DNA of 64,000 nt from Flavobacterium odoriferum (GTDB taxonomy: Bacteria; Bacteroidota; Bacteroidia; Flavobacteriales; Flavobacteriaceae): assembly GCF_025499515.1 (NCBI RefSeq), contig NZ_JAMKFA010000010.1, positions 124,001 through 188,000 on the forward strand, in the 5' to 3' direction. Under the pieces are notes generated by a model. That model was given only the letters and a program-made list of their open reading frames with translations, was not told the DNA's origin and searched no databases. Below, piece after piece: positions 8,329 to 16,790 of the stretch (its first letter is position 1; every line of letters begins with the position of its first letter). The position numbers and the translations under genes were made by a program.

Positions 8329-9909
8329 ATGAAGGATAATTTTGCACATATAAGTTTACCGAGTTCTGAGTTTCAACCAGAATATACCTTTTTGGATTTA
8401 CCTCAATTTCAACATCCCGAAATGCTGAATTGCGTGGATAGATTGTTAGACAACCACATTCGTGAAGGTCGCGGAAATAACATTTGTATTCGCACATTTG
8501 AGGAAACTTGGACCTATCAAGATTTATATGAAAAAGCGAATCAAATTGCACATGTTTTGGTAGATGATTTAGGCTTACAATCAGGTAATCGCGTTTTGAT
8601 TCGTTCGGCTAATAATCCGATGATGGTCGCTTGTTGGTTCGCCATTTTAAAAGCGGGCGGGATCGTTGTTGCCACCATGCCATTGCTTCGTTCCAAAGAA
8701 TTAACTACAATTATAGATTGTGCTGAAATTTCGCATGTGTTGTGTGATAAGGAATTGGAAGAGGAAATCCATTTGGTAAAGTCTGATTTCTTAAAGCAAA
8801 CTTGTTTTTACGGAAATTCGCAACTGGAAGAATTAATGGCAGATAAACCAAAAACATTCGACAATTATCATTCAAAATCTGATTCAGTTGCATTGATTGG
8901 ATTTACTTCAGGAACAACAGGTTTGCCTAAAATGACCGCACATTATCACAAAGATATTTTAAATATTTGCGAAGCATTTCCAAACTATTCTTTGCAACCA
9001 ACACAAAACGATATTTTCACAGGAAGTCCGCCATTAGGATTTACATTTGGTTTGGGCGGATTGGTTTTGTTTCCAATGTATTTCGGAGCTTCCACATTTC
9101 TAATTGAAAAACCAAGTCCAGATTTATTATTAAAAGCGATTCAAGATTTTAAAATAACGATTTGCTTCACTGCTCCTACCGCTTGGCGCATCATCACAAC
9201 TAAAGTTCAAGAATACAATATTTCGAGTTTAAGAAAATGTGTGTCTGCCGGTGAAACTTTGCCATTGAAAGTCTGGCAAGATTGGTATGATGCTACAGGT
9301 TTAAAAATCATTGACGGAATCGGTGCTACCGAAATGTTGCATATTTTTATTTCATCCAATGAGGATAACATGAAACCGGGCGCTACAGGTAAAGCCATCA
9401 CAGGTTACGAAGCTAAAATCATAGATAAACAAGGTGACGAAGTACCAAGAAACGAAGCTGGAAGATTAGCCGTTCGTGGAATTACAGGTTGCAAATACCT
9501 AAACCGAGAAGAAAAACAAAGAGAATACGTCGAAAACGGTTGGAACATCACAGGTGATATTTTCCGTCAAGATGAAGAAGGTTATTTTTATTTTGTGGCG
9601 CGTGGCGATGATATGATTATTTCTTCGGGGTATAATATTGCGGCAATTGAAGTAGAATCCGTACTTTTAACGCACGAAGATATTTTGGAATGTGCCGTAG
9701 TAGGTTTACCAGATGAAGAACGAGGAATGTTAGTTTGTGCGCATATTGTATTACACGATACAACTAAAGCGACAGATGTAATGAAGAATCGTATTCAACA
9801 CTGGTTCAAAGAAGTAGCCGCTCCGTATAAATATCCAAGAGTAATTAATTTTGTGGAATGTTTGCCGAAAACTGAGACAGGAAAAATACAACGATTTAAG
9901 TTGAAATAA
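8329..9909 (+). CDS. benzoate/2-aminobenzoate-type CoA ligase
   Basis: A 526-residue AMP-forming acyl-CoA synthetase. The phosphate-binding loop GFTSGTTGLPK is at residues 191-201; the later motifs GIGATEMLHIF, TGDIFRQDEEGYFYF, GRGDD-like ARGDDMII and a C-terminal KTETGKIQRFKLK with the catalytic lysine are present. The sequence style (AGETLPLKVWQDWYDATG) is that of the benzoate / 2-aminobenzoate-CoA ligase group. It would activate the aromatic acid to its CoA ester for the fused monooxygenase. The start lies just after the inserted repeat, 17 bases after the previous stop. Confidence 0.85.
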   Translation: MKDNFAHISLPSSEFQPEYTFLDLPQFQHPEMLNCVDRLLDNHIREGRGNNICIRTFEETWTYQDLYEKANQIAHVLVDDLGLQSGNRVLIRSANNPMMVACWFAILKAGGIVVATMPLLRSKELTTIIDCAEISHVLCDKELEEEIHLVKSDFLKQTCFYGNSQLEELMADKPKTFDNYHSKSDSVALIGFTSGTTGLPKMTAHYHKDILNICEAFPNYSLQPTQNDIFTGSPPLGFTFGLGGLVLFPMYFGASTFLIEKPSPDLLLKAIQDFKITICFTAPTAWRIITTKVQEYNISSLRKCVSAGETLPLKVWQDWYDATGLKIIDGIGATEMLHIFISSNEDNMKPGATGKAITGYEAKIIDKQGDEVPRNEAGRLAVRGITGCKYLNREEKQREYVENGWNITGDIFRQDEEGYFYFVARGDDMIISSGYNIAAIEVESVLLTHEDILECAVVGLPDEERGMLVCAHIVLHDTTKATDVMKNRIQHWFKEVAAPYKYPRVINFVECLPKTETGKIQRFKLK

Positions 9910-9926
9910 GTATCAAGTCATATATA

Positions 9927-10346
9927 ATGAGTCAATTTACAAAACAAGAAAAAGTACGCTTCCAACATGTTGATTATGCTGGAATTGTCTTTTATCCCCG
10001 ATTTTTAGAAATGCTAAACTGTTTAGTAGAAGATTGGTTTGAAGAAGCCTTAGATCGTCCTTTTTCAAAAATGCACGAAACTAATGGGATTCCGACGGTG
10101 GATTTAAAAATTCAATTCAAAAACGCTGCTAGATTAGGCGAAATCTTAACCAAAAAACTTTGGGTAAAAGAGTTAAAAAACTCATCCATACTTTGTGGTT
10201 TTCAATTTGTAAATGAATCTGAAAATACAGTTTTAGAAGGCGAAGTCACTTTAGTTAACGTAGCTTTCAACCCAGAAAGAAACGGCATCAAAGCAGAACC
10301 TTTCACAGAAGAAATGAAACAAAAAATAAAGCAATACGAATTATAA
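9927..10346 (+). CDS. 4-hydroxybenzoyl-CoA thioesterase-type hotdog thioesterase
   Basis: A 139-residue hotdog-fold protein whose N-terminal HVDYAGIVFYPRFLEM matches the 4-hydroxybenzoyl-CoA thioesterase motif, with the catalytic Asp at residue 16. In this operon it would release the hydroxylated acid from CoA before ring cleavage, as gentisyl-CoA thioesterases do in salicylyl-CoA pathways. Gap of 17 bases from the ligase gene. Confidence 0.85.
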   Translation: MSQFTKQEKVRFQHVDYAGIVFYPRFLEMLNCLVEDWFEEALDRPFSKMHETNGIPTVDLKIQFKNAARLGEILTKKLWVKELKNSSILCGFQFVNESENTVLEGEVTLVNVAFNPERNGIKAEPFTEEMKQKIKQYEL

Positions 10347-10351
10347 AACTA

Positions 10352-10407
10352 GGAACACGGATACAATAAATTATGTAAATTTTAAAAATTTCTACAATCC
10401 GTGTTCC
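10352..10407. repeat. dispersed palindromic element, copy 1
   Basis: Begins GGAACACGGAT and ends ATCCGTGTTCC, an exact 11-bp inverted repeat around an AT-rich core containing TTTTAAAAATTTC. Related elements occur at 14798-14862, 28831-28868 (half), 30094-30197, 30655-30703 and 30731-30778. This copy ends 18 bases before the nitrilase start codon. Confidence 0.85.
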
Positions 10408-10425
10408 AAAAAAAACAATTCACAA

Positions 10426-11406
10426 ATGGAATTCAAAAAATTCAAAGCCGCAACCGTTCAAACGTCACCTGTATTTCTAAATGTAGAAAAAACAGTAGAT
10501 AAAGCCATTTCTTTCATTAAAGAGGCAAGCAATAACGGAGCTAAATTAATCGCTTTTCCAGAGGTTTTTATCGCTGGATATCCGTATTGGAATTGGATTA
10601 TGACTCCAGTTCAAGGTAGTAAATGGTATGAAGAATTGTATAAAAATTCGGTTGACGTAACGGGTCCAGAAATCAAGAAACTTTGCTTAGCTGCCAAAGA
10701 CAATGACATTCATATTGTGATGGGAATCAACGAGCGAGGCAAAAGCTATGGCGAAATTTACAATACCAATTTAATCGTCGATAACAAAGGCGTTATCGTT
10801 GGAAAACACAGAAAGTTAGTCCCAACATGGGCAGAAAAACTAACCTGGTCTTCAGGTGATGGTTCTTCTTTAAAAGTCTACAATACAGAAATTGGACCTA
10901 TTGGAACTTTAGCTTGCGGCGAAAACACGAATACTTTAGCGCGTTTTACGCTACTTTCTCAAGGCGAATTGATTCATATCGCCAATTATATTTCGCTTCC
11001 CGTAGCGCCACCTGATTACGATATGGCGGAGGCGATTAAAATTCGTGCCGCAGCACATTCGTTTGAAGGGAAATTATTTACGATTGTTTCTTGTTCGACT
11101 GTTTCACAAGAAATTAAAGATGCTTTACGTGCTGATGTGCCAAATGTAGATGAATTATTGGATAGAAAAAGTTCAGCTTTTTCAGGATTTATAGGTCCAA
11201 ATGGCGCTGTAATTGGGCAACCGCTAATCGATGAAGAAGGTATGGTGTATGCCGAAATTGATTTAGCAAAGTGCATCCAACCAAAACAAATGCACGACAT
11301 TTTAGGACATTACAATCGATTTGATATTTTCGATTTGCGGGTAAACACTGCTCCTACTCGAAAGATTACGTTTATTGATAATCACGAAGAGTTTAATAAG
11401 AGATAA
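10426..11406 (+). CDS. nitrilase-superfamily C-N hydrolase with a CGEN active site
   Basis: A 326-residue enzyme with the nitrilase triad: Glu46 in FPEVFIAGYP, Lys130 in HRKLVPTWAE and Cys164 in ACGENTNTLAR. Overall it resembles branch 1 (true) nitrilases, but the residue after the catalytic Cys is Gly where aryl/aliphatic nitrilases usually carry Trp (CWEN). The substrate is therefore uncertain: a nitrile or an amide. Placed between the thioesterase and ring-cleavage genes, it could remove nitrogen from an aromatic amide or nitrile precursor, or from an amide formed after ring cleavage. Confidence 0.8.
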   Translation: MEFKKFKAATVQTSPVFLNVEKTVDKAISFIKEASNNGAKLIAFPEVFIAGYPYWNWIMTPVQGSKWYEELYKNSVDVTGPEIKKLCLAAKDNDIHIVMGINERGKSYGEIYNTNLIVDNKGVIVGKHRKLVPTWAEKLTWSSGDGSSLKVYNTEIGPIGTLACGENTNTLARFTLLSQGELIHIANYISLPVAPPDYDMAEAIKIRAAAHSFEGKLFTIVSCSTVSQEIKDALRADVPNVDELLDRKSSAFSGFIGPNGAVIGQPLIDEEGMVYAEIDLAKCIQPKQMHDILGHYNRFDIFDLRVNTAPTRKITFIDNHEEFNKR

Positions 11407-11409
11407 AAA

Positions 11410-12660
11410 ATGAAAAAAATAATCATATTTTTATTTTCGTTGCTTCTATATTCTTGTACTAAGAAGGAAAAAACACATTCTTCTGAATTTCTTTTAGCTC
11501 AAAAGGAACTTACAGAACAATTGACAAAAATTAGTAAGCAAACTGATTTTAATGGTTTTGGAGTAGCAATTGTAAACGAAAATGAAGTGTTATATCAAAA
11601 TGGTTTTGGAATAGCTAATTTGGAACCCAAGCAAGAATATGACGAAAATACGGTTCAAAATATTGCATCTGTATCGAAAACATTTATTGGTATTGCCATA
11701 CTTAAGGCACAAGAATTAGGGAAATTACAATTGGATGACCCAATTAACAAATACCTATCTTTCAAAGTTACCAATCCATATTATCCAAATATTCCAATTA
11801 CCATTAGACAATTAACCACACATACATCTTCAATAAATGATAATGAAGTTTATATGAAAAAAACAATCGTATTAAACGACACTATTAATCTTAAACAAAA
11901 TCTTGATATTGATATTTTACCAACAAAGTTTAATCCACCAGCGGCTAAAATAACTATAGAAGAATTTTTGAAAAACACATTGGATAATAGAGGTAAATGG
12001 TATTTAAAAGATGTATTTCTTAACAAAAAACCTGGTGAAATTTACAACTATTCTAACATTGGAGCAACGCTTGCAGCTTTAGTCTTAGAAAAAGCAACTG
12101 GTATTTCTTATGATAAATTCACAACAGAAAATATATTAAAACCACTTCAAATGAATTCGTCTGGATGGAGCTTTGATTCGGTTAATTATTCGAAATGCAC
12201 AAACACCTTTCAAGACAAAAAAACTCCCTATCCATTTTATTCCTTAAATACCTATCCATATGGAGGACTACTAACAACTTCCAAAGATATGGGAAATTAT
12301 ATTAGCGAACTTTTGAAGGGATTTTTAGGAAAAGGTACTTTATTGAATAAAGAAAGTTATCAAGAATATTTTAGACCGCAACTTCAAGCTAAAAACTTCA
12401 TAGATAGAGATACAAGCGAATATGGAGATTATAATATTGGTATTACCATGACTATTTTTCCATCGGGTAATTTTGGGCATTTTGGAGGAGATCCTGGACT
12501 TTTTTCCGTTATTCAATTTGATAAAAAGAAAAAAACAGCCAGATATTATATTATAAATACCAATCCAAGTGGACCAGAAACAAATAAATATCACAAGCAA
12601 ATTAATGATGCTTTAGACATATATACAGAAAAACTAAATACATTAAGCAAATTAGAATAG
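11410..12660 (+). CDS. serine hydrolase lipoprotein of the class C beta-lactamase family
   Basis: A 416-residue protein with a lipoprotein signal (MKKIIIFLFSLLLYSC), so it should act outside the cytoplasm. The SxxK motif is at residues 87-90 (SVSK), the YxN motif at 214-216 (YSN), and a late HFGGDPG stands in for the KTG box. Family members are DD-peptidases, esterases or beta-lactamases. It starts 3 bases after the nitrilase stop and is thus in the operon, although the neighbouring enzymes look cytosolic. A periplasmic ester or amide precursor of the aromatic substrate would make sense of this, but that is speculation. Confidence 0.8.
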   Translation: MKKIIIFLFSLLLYSCTKKEKTHSSEFLLAQKELTEQLTKISKQTDFNGFGVAIVNENEVLYQNGFGIANLEPKQEYDENTVQNIASVSKTFIGIAILKAQELGKLQLDDPINKYLSFKVTNPYYPNIPITIRQLTTHTSSINDNEVYMKKTIVLNDTINLKQNLDIDILPTKFNPPAAKITIEEFLKNTLDNRGKWYLKDVFLNKKPGEIYNYSNIGATLAALVLEKATGISYDKFTTENILKPLQMNSSGWSFDSVNYSKCTNTFQDKKTPYPFYSLNTYPYGGLLTTSKDMGNYISELLKGFLGKGTLLNKESYQEYFRPQLQAKNFIDRDTSEYGDYNIGITMTIFPSGNFGHFGGDPGLFSVIQFDKKKKTARYYIINTNPSGPETNKYHKQINDALDIYTEKLNTLSKLE

Positions 12661-12684
12661 TTGTATACGATTTAAAATAATATT

Positions 12685-13797
12685 ATGGAAGAAAATAATT
12701 ATTCAGACGATGTTTACGGAAGAGCTCGTGTTCAGGACTCTCCCGAATTAATAGCGTACTACAAAGAATTAGAAACACTTGGCGCTGGTGCATTGTGGAC
12801 GGTTGCCAACGACATAGAACCTTGGGAACCACGCTCTTCTTCTGTTCCAATGCTTTGGAAATATGATGATTTACGCGATTTGGTTTTAAAATCATCCGAA
12901 TTAGTAACACCAGAACAAGCTGGAAGACGTGTTGTTTATTTAGTTAACGACAAACGAAAAGACGTTTCAGCTGCTGTGGGTTGGTTGTATACCGGAATTC
13001 AAGTTACTCGTCCTGGAGAAAGTACTTCGGCGCATCGTCATCGTGCTTCTGCCCTACGCTTTATTATGGAAGGCGAAAAAGGATACACAGTTGTAGATGG
13101 CAATAAAATTATGTTAGAGGTGAATGATTTTGTAATTACACCAAATTCCACTTGGCACGAACATGGTGTTGAAGAAGGCGGAAAAACATGTATTTGGCAA
13201 GATGGATTGGATATTCCGTTAGTCAATGCTTTAGAAGCTAATGATTATGCGGTTTATGATGGGAAACAACCCTTAACAGCGCCACTGAATTTTTCTCCAA
13301 TAACATATGGTTGTGCAGGATTAATTCCAGCCGATAAAACTTGGGATAAACCGTATTCTCCGCTCTTCAAATATTCTTGGAAAAATGTTTATCCAGCATT
13401 ATTAGAAGCACAAAAAGTAAATGAAATCAATCCGTTTGACGGTATTTTTATGCAATATTCGAATCCTTTAACAGGCGGACATGTAATGCAAACTATGGGT
13501 GCAGCGATGCAATTATTACCCGCAGGATTCAAAGGAAAAGCGCATAAACATACGGGCTCGTTCGTGTACCAATGTGCGAAAGGAAAAGGCTTTACTATTA
13601 TTAACGGAAAACGTTTTGATTGGAAAGAAAGAGATATTTTCTGTGTTCCGAGTTGGGCTTGGCACGAACATCACAACTTATCGGAAACTGAAGATGCTTG
13701 CTTATTCAATTTCAACGACTTACCAGTAATTGAAAAATTAGGATTATTCCAAGGAAGAGAATTAACAGACAACAACGGACACCAACAAATTCAATAA
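12685..13797 (+). CDS. gentisate 1,2-dioxygenase-like double cupin
   Basis: A 370-residue bicupin. The N-terminal cupin has a complete metal site: His117 and His119 (AHRHRAS) and His158/His160 in WHEHG. The C-terminal cupin repeats the pattern with HKH at 287-289 and WHEHH at 326-330. Length and motif layout are those of gentisate 1,2-dioxygenases, which open the ring between C1 and C2 to give maleylpyruvate. Related enzymes cleave 1-hydroxy-2-naphthoate, salicylate or 5-hydroxyanthranilate-like compounds. Both cupins retain histidines, whereas many gentisate dioxygenases use only one site. Confidence 0.85.
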   Translation: MEENNYSDDVYGRARVQDSPELIAYYKELETLGAGALWTVANDIEPWEPRSSSVPMLWKYDDLRDLVLKSSELVTPEQAGRRVVYLVNDKRKDVSAAVGWLYTGIQVTRPGESTSAHRHRASALRFIMEGEKGYTVVDGNKIMLEVNDFVITPNSTWHEHGVEEGGKTCIWQDGLDIPLVNALEANDYAVYDGKQPLTAPLNFSPITYGCAGLIPADKTWDKPYSPLFKYSWKNVYPALLEAQKVNEINPFDGIFMQYSNPLTGGHVMQTMGAAMQLLPAGFKGKAHKHTGSFVYQCAKGKGFTIINGKRFDWKERDIFCVPSWAWHEHHNLSETEDACLFNFNDLPVIEKLGLFQGRELTDNNGHQQIQ

Positions 13798-13830
13798 CAA
13801 TATCAAGTTCAAAAAATAATAATAATTAAA

Positions 13831-13871
13831 ACTTTGCGAACTTTGCGTAAAACTTAGCGCTCTTTGCGTTT
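13831..13871. repeat. TTTGCG-rich dispersed repeat
   Basis: Tandem-like CTTTGCG units in 41 bases of the intergenic gap. Similar runs, in the opposite orientation, occur at 28687-28730 and 62833-62858. It precedes the FAH hydrolase start by about 12 bases. Function unknown. Confidence 0.6.
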
Positions 13872-13882
13872 AAATAAAAAAC

Positions 13883-14791
13883 ATGAAACTACTTACTTAC
13901 AAAACACAAGATACTGAGCCTCGTTTAGGCTTTATTCATAACAACCAAGTCATCGATATGCAAGATTTTGGAGATGTTTCCAATTTCCCGTTACCCAATG
14001 ATATGTTGGAATTAATTGATATGGGATTTGAAATTATTCCAGAAATTACAGAAATGATTGCCGAAACACCTGAGAATTTTTTCGAAGAAATCGCTTATGA
14101 AATGGATGAAGTAACGATTTTAGCTCCCATCGAAAAACCAAGAAAAAATATAATCGGAATTGGTTTAAATTATACCGAACATGTGGCGGAAAGTGCTCGT
14201 ACATTAGACACCACTGGAAAATTACCAACCAAACCAATTATCTTCTCAAAACCACCAACATCCGTTACAGCAACGAATACAGAAATTATCAAAAATACGA
14301 AGCTAACTTCGCAATTGGACTGGGAATGTGAATTAGCGGTAATCATCTCAAAGAAAGGAAAATATGTACCTAAATCGGAAGCTTTAGATTATGTATTTGG
14401 CTACACGGTTATTAACGATATCTCAGCACGTGATTGTCGCCGTGAAGGACAATGGATTGTTTCCAAAGGACAAGATACTTTCGCTCCAATGGGACCTGTT
14501 ATAGTTACTAAAGACGAAATTGAAAATCCACACAACTTGAATTTATCATTAAAAGTTAATGGAGTTGAAAAACAAAATTCGAATACCAAATTCATGCTTT
14601 TCAACATCAACGATTTGATTGAAGATTTAAGCACCGTTTTCACTTTAGAAGCAGGCGACATCATAGCAACCGGAACTCCAGCAGGCGTTGGCGCAGGTCG
14701 TGACCCACAAGAATGGATGTACGATGGTGATGTGGTTGAAGCTACTGTGGAAGGAATTGGCACAATAGTAAATACAATTAAAGAAATATAA
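13883..14791 (+). CDS. fumarylacetoacetate-hydrolase-family hydrolase (acylpyruvate hydrolase)
   Basis: A 302-residue FAH-family enzyme. The metal-binding acidic residues are visible: Glu148 and Glu150 in DWECELAVI and Asp179 in INDISARD, followed by the family motifs GQDTFAPMGP and ATGTPAGVG. In gentisate pathways such enzymes hydrolyse fumarylpyruvate, or directly maleylpyruvate. The maleate isomerase gene that follows suggests direct hydrolysis to maleate plus pyruvate here. Confidence 0.87.
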   Translation: MKLLTYKTQDTEPRLGFIHNNQVIDMQDFGDVSNFPLPNDMLELIDMGFEIIPEITEMIAETPENFFEEIAYEMDEVTILAPIEKPRKNIIGIGLNYTEHVAESARTLDTTGKLPTKPIIFSKPPTSVTATNTEIIKNTKLTSQLDWECELAVIISKKGKYVPKSEALDYVFGYTVINDISARDCRREGQWIVSKGQDTFAPMGPVIVTKDEIENPHNLNLSLKVNGVEKQNSNTKFMLFNINDLIEDLSTVFTLEAGDIIATGTPAGVGAGRDPQEWMYDGDVVEATVEGIGTIVNTIKEI

Positions 14792-14797
14792 TTACAA

Positions 14798-14862
14798 GGA
14801 ACACGGATTAGAGAAATCTAAGAAATTTTTAAAATTATTTTAATTTTTTCAATCTGTGTTCC
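14798..14862. repeat. dispersed palindromic element, copy 2
   Basis: Begins GGAACACGGATT and ends AATCTGTGTTCC (12-bp inverted repeat, one G-T wobble) around an AT-rich core. Ends 17 bases before the maleate isomerase start codon, in the same orientation and nearly the same distance as copy 1. Confidence 0.85.
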
Positions 14863-14879
14863 AGAAAGACACATTACAA

Positions 14880-15626
14880 ATGAAATACAGAATAGGCCAA
14901 ATAGTTCCATCCTCAAACGTAACGATGGAAACTGAAATACCAGCAATCTTCCGTTCCCGTGAAACCATTTTACCAGAACGATTCACCTTTCACAGCAGTA
15001 GAATGCGCATGAAAAAAGTAACCAAGGAAGAACTCGAGGCTATGGATGCGATGAGTTTAAAATGTGCGCAAGAATTATCCGATGCTCATGTTGACGTAAT
15101 GGGTTATGCATGTTTAGTAGCCATAATGAGTATGGGACGCGGTTATCATTGCGTTTCGGAAGTGAATTTACACCAAGAAACGGTAGCGAATGACTTCCCT
15201 ACTCCAATTGTAACTTCTGCTGGAGCTTTGATTAATGGATTAAAGGTTTTAGGTGCGAAACAAATTTCAATTATTACACCTTATATGCGTCCGTTAACGG
15301 ATATGGTGGTAGATTATATCGAAAATCAAGGTATCAAAGTAAAACAAAGCATTGCGTTGGAAATTCCTGATAATTTAGAAGTAGCAGCTCAAAATCCGAT
15401 GAATTTATTAGAAATCTACAAACAATTGGATTTAACCGATGTGGATGTTTTAGTGGCTTCAGCTTGTGTGCAAATGCCATCATTAGAAGCGATTGATTTA
15501 ATTCAAGCAGAATGTGGCATTCCAGTTACTTCGGCAGCTGTTTGTACAACATATGAAATGATGAAAAAAATAGGAATCGAAGCAAAATCAGCTATTGGTG
15601 GCGAATTGTTGAGTGGGAAATATTAA
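14880..15626 (+). CDS. maleate cis-trans isomerase-like protein
   Basis: A 248-residue member of the Asp/Glu racemase superfamily, with the start MKYRIGQIVPSSNVTMETEI and two candidate catalytic cysteines, Cys78 (GYACLVAIMS) and Cys196 (ASACVQMPS). This is the pattern of maleate isomerases and arylmalonate decarboxylases; the context favours maleate to fumarate. I chose the ATG at 14880 because anything further upstream would lie in the dispersed repeat. The gene makes a glutathione-dependent maleylpyruvate isomerase unnecessary, fitting a bacillithiol-type organism. Confidence 0.85.
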   Translation: MKYRIGQIVPSSNVTMETEIPAIFRSRETILPERFTFHSSRMRMKKVTKEELEAMDAMSLKCAQELSDAHVDVMGYACLVAIMSMGRGYHCVSEVNLHQETVANDFPTPIVTSAGALINGLKVLGAKQISIITPYMRPLTDMVVDYIENQGIKVKQSIALEIPDNLEVAAQNPMNLLEIYKQLDLTDVDVLVASACVQMPSLEAIDLIQAECGIPVTSAAVCTTYEMMKKIGIEAKSAIGGELLSGKY

Positions 15627-16109
15627 ATGATAAAAAAAATTCAACCGAAAGATATTTATAAGCAAGCTTTAGCATTTGAGAAATGTGCTAAAATTTTACA
15701 TGATCATTATGATTTTTGGGATAACTCAACAAAAATTGGGGAGTTTATGAATGAATCTCTTTCGTTTGAACTTTATTTAAAAGCAATTTTACTTTTTGAA
15801 AAAAAAGAAATTAAAAGAACTCATCATTTTGATGAACTTTTTAAATTGCTATCTAAAGAATCTCAAGATGAAATAATTAAGTTTTTCAACAATAGTATAG
15901 ATGAAGAAAAAGTTCAATTAAAATCATCATTAGAATCAATTTATAATTCAGAATTTACAAATGAATTAATTGAAATTTTACCACATTATAAGAATCTTTT
16001 TGTGGATGTTAGATATAAATTTGAAAAAGAACTAACTTATCCAATTATTTATTTACCAGAAGTTAGAGAAGCTTTAAAGAAGAGATGTAATGATTTAGGT
16101 ATTTCCTAA
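15627..16109 (+). CDS. HEPN-like helical protein
   Basis: A 160-residue, mostly helical protein whose start codon directly follows the maleate isomerase stop (TAAATG). The segments SLSFELYLKAILLFEKKEIK, THHFDELFKLL and FVDVRYKFE resemble HEPN-domain proteins, but the classical Rx4-6H ribonuclease motif is not evident, so nuclease activity is not supported. Base composition is more AT-rich than the catabolic genes before it. Role unknown; may be an accessory gene at the end of the operon. Confidence 0.55.
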   Translation: MIKKIQPKDIYKQALAFEKCAKILHDHYDFWDNSTKIGEFMNESLSFELYLKAILLFEKKEIKRTHHFDELFKLLSKESQDEIIKFFNNSIDEEKVQLKSSLESIYNSEFTNELIEILPHYKNLFVDVRYKFEKELTYPIIYLPEVREALKKRCNDLGIS

Positions 16110-16112
16110 AAA

Positions 16113-16730
16113 CTAATTCAATTGCGCTTTACATTTCCCACACAACTTCAATTTAGCATTATCAATTGTTTTCACGCTTTCCACAGCATCAGTCATGACG
16201 CAAGTTTTATCAGGACAATGTGGTAAACCTAAATTATGTCCAAATTCATGAACGGCAACTTTTTTGAAACGTGTGAAATGTGTTTTTGAATTGGGATGTT
16301 GAATGCGAAAAGTCGAAACAATACAACTATTTCCTGGTCAATACGCCAAACCCATAATTCCCCAATCGGCATATTTGTAAGTTGGGGTTTTTATTTTTCC
16401 CAATTTGTCTTTTTTGGTTACCGAAATATCTTTAGTGGTTAATCCTAAAACAAAATCTAGCGAATCCACTTTATTTTTTTTCTGTAGATTAATCATTTTA
16501 TCTGCACGATAACGTGGTGATTTAACTTCTGTAAAAGCTTCTTTATACAATTCTTTGGCTGGAAGCACAACTGTTTTAATCTGGTAAAAATCGGCAATTG
16601 TCTTAGCGATGGTATCGGTTTTATCTTCTGGAAATATGCCATAAGGTTGAATGCCAACGGTTAACTTTTCGGTTTCGTTGGATTGGCAACTAAAAAACAG
16701 AATCGCAAGAATAATTATAAACTTTTTCAT
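16113..16730 (-). pseudogene. archaemetzincin-like zinc peptidase lipoprotein with an in-frame TGA stop
   Basis: The reading frame starts with a lipoprotein signal (MKKFIIILAILFFSC, start codon 16728-16730) and runs to an in-frame TGA at 16338-16340. The same frame continues without interruption for 75 more codons to a TAG at 16113-16115. The continuation carries the full archaemetzincin zinc motif HEFGHNLGLPHC and the following CVM with a late CGKC pair. The stop falls in GLAY-stop-PGNSC, just before the conserved VST strand. A single C-to-T change of a CGA or CAA codon would explain it. Truncation removes the whole active site, so the gene is either dead or the base is a sequencing error. 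Confidence 0.85.
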
Positions 16731-16790
16731 ACTTTTATGAAACGTGAAAACAATTAAAAAAGTATTTCTCAATTCAACTTCAATGACTTT

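Noticed and set aside
15627-16109. HEPN toxin of a toxin-antitoxin pair
   Set aside because: No Rx4-6H motif and no partner antitoxin gene next to it.
16338-16340. TGA in the archaemetzincin gene read as selenocysteine
   Set aside because: The position is not a known catalytic Cys in the family, no selenocysteine machinery is visible, and no convincing SECIS-like hairpin follows; a nonsense mutation or error is simpler.
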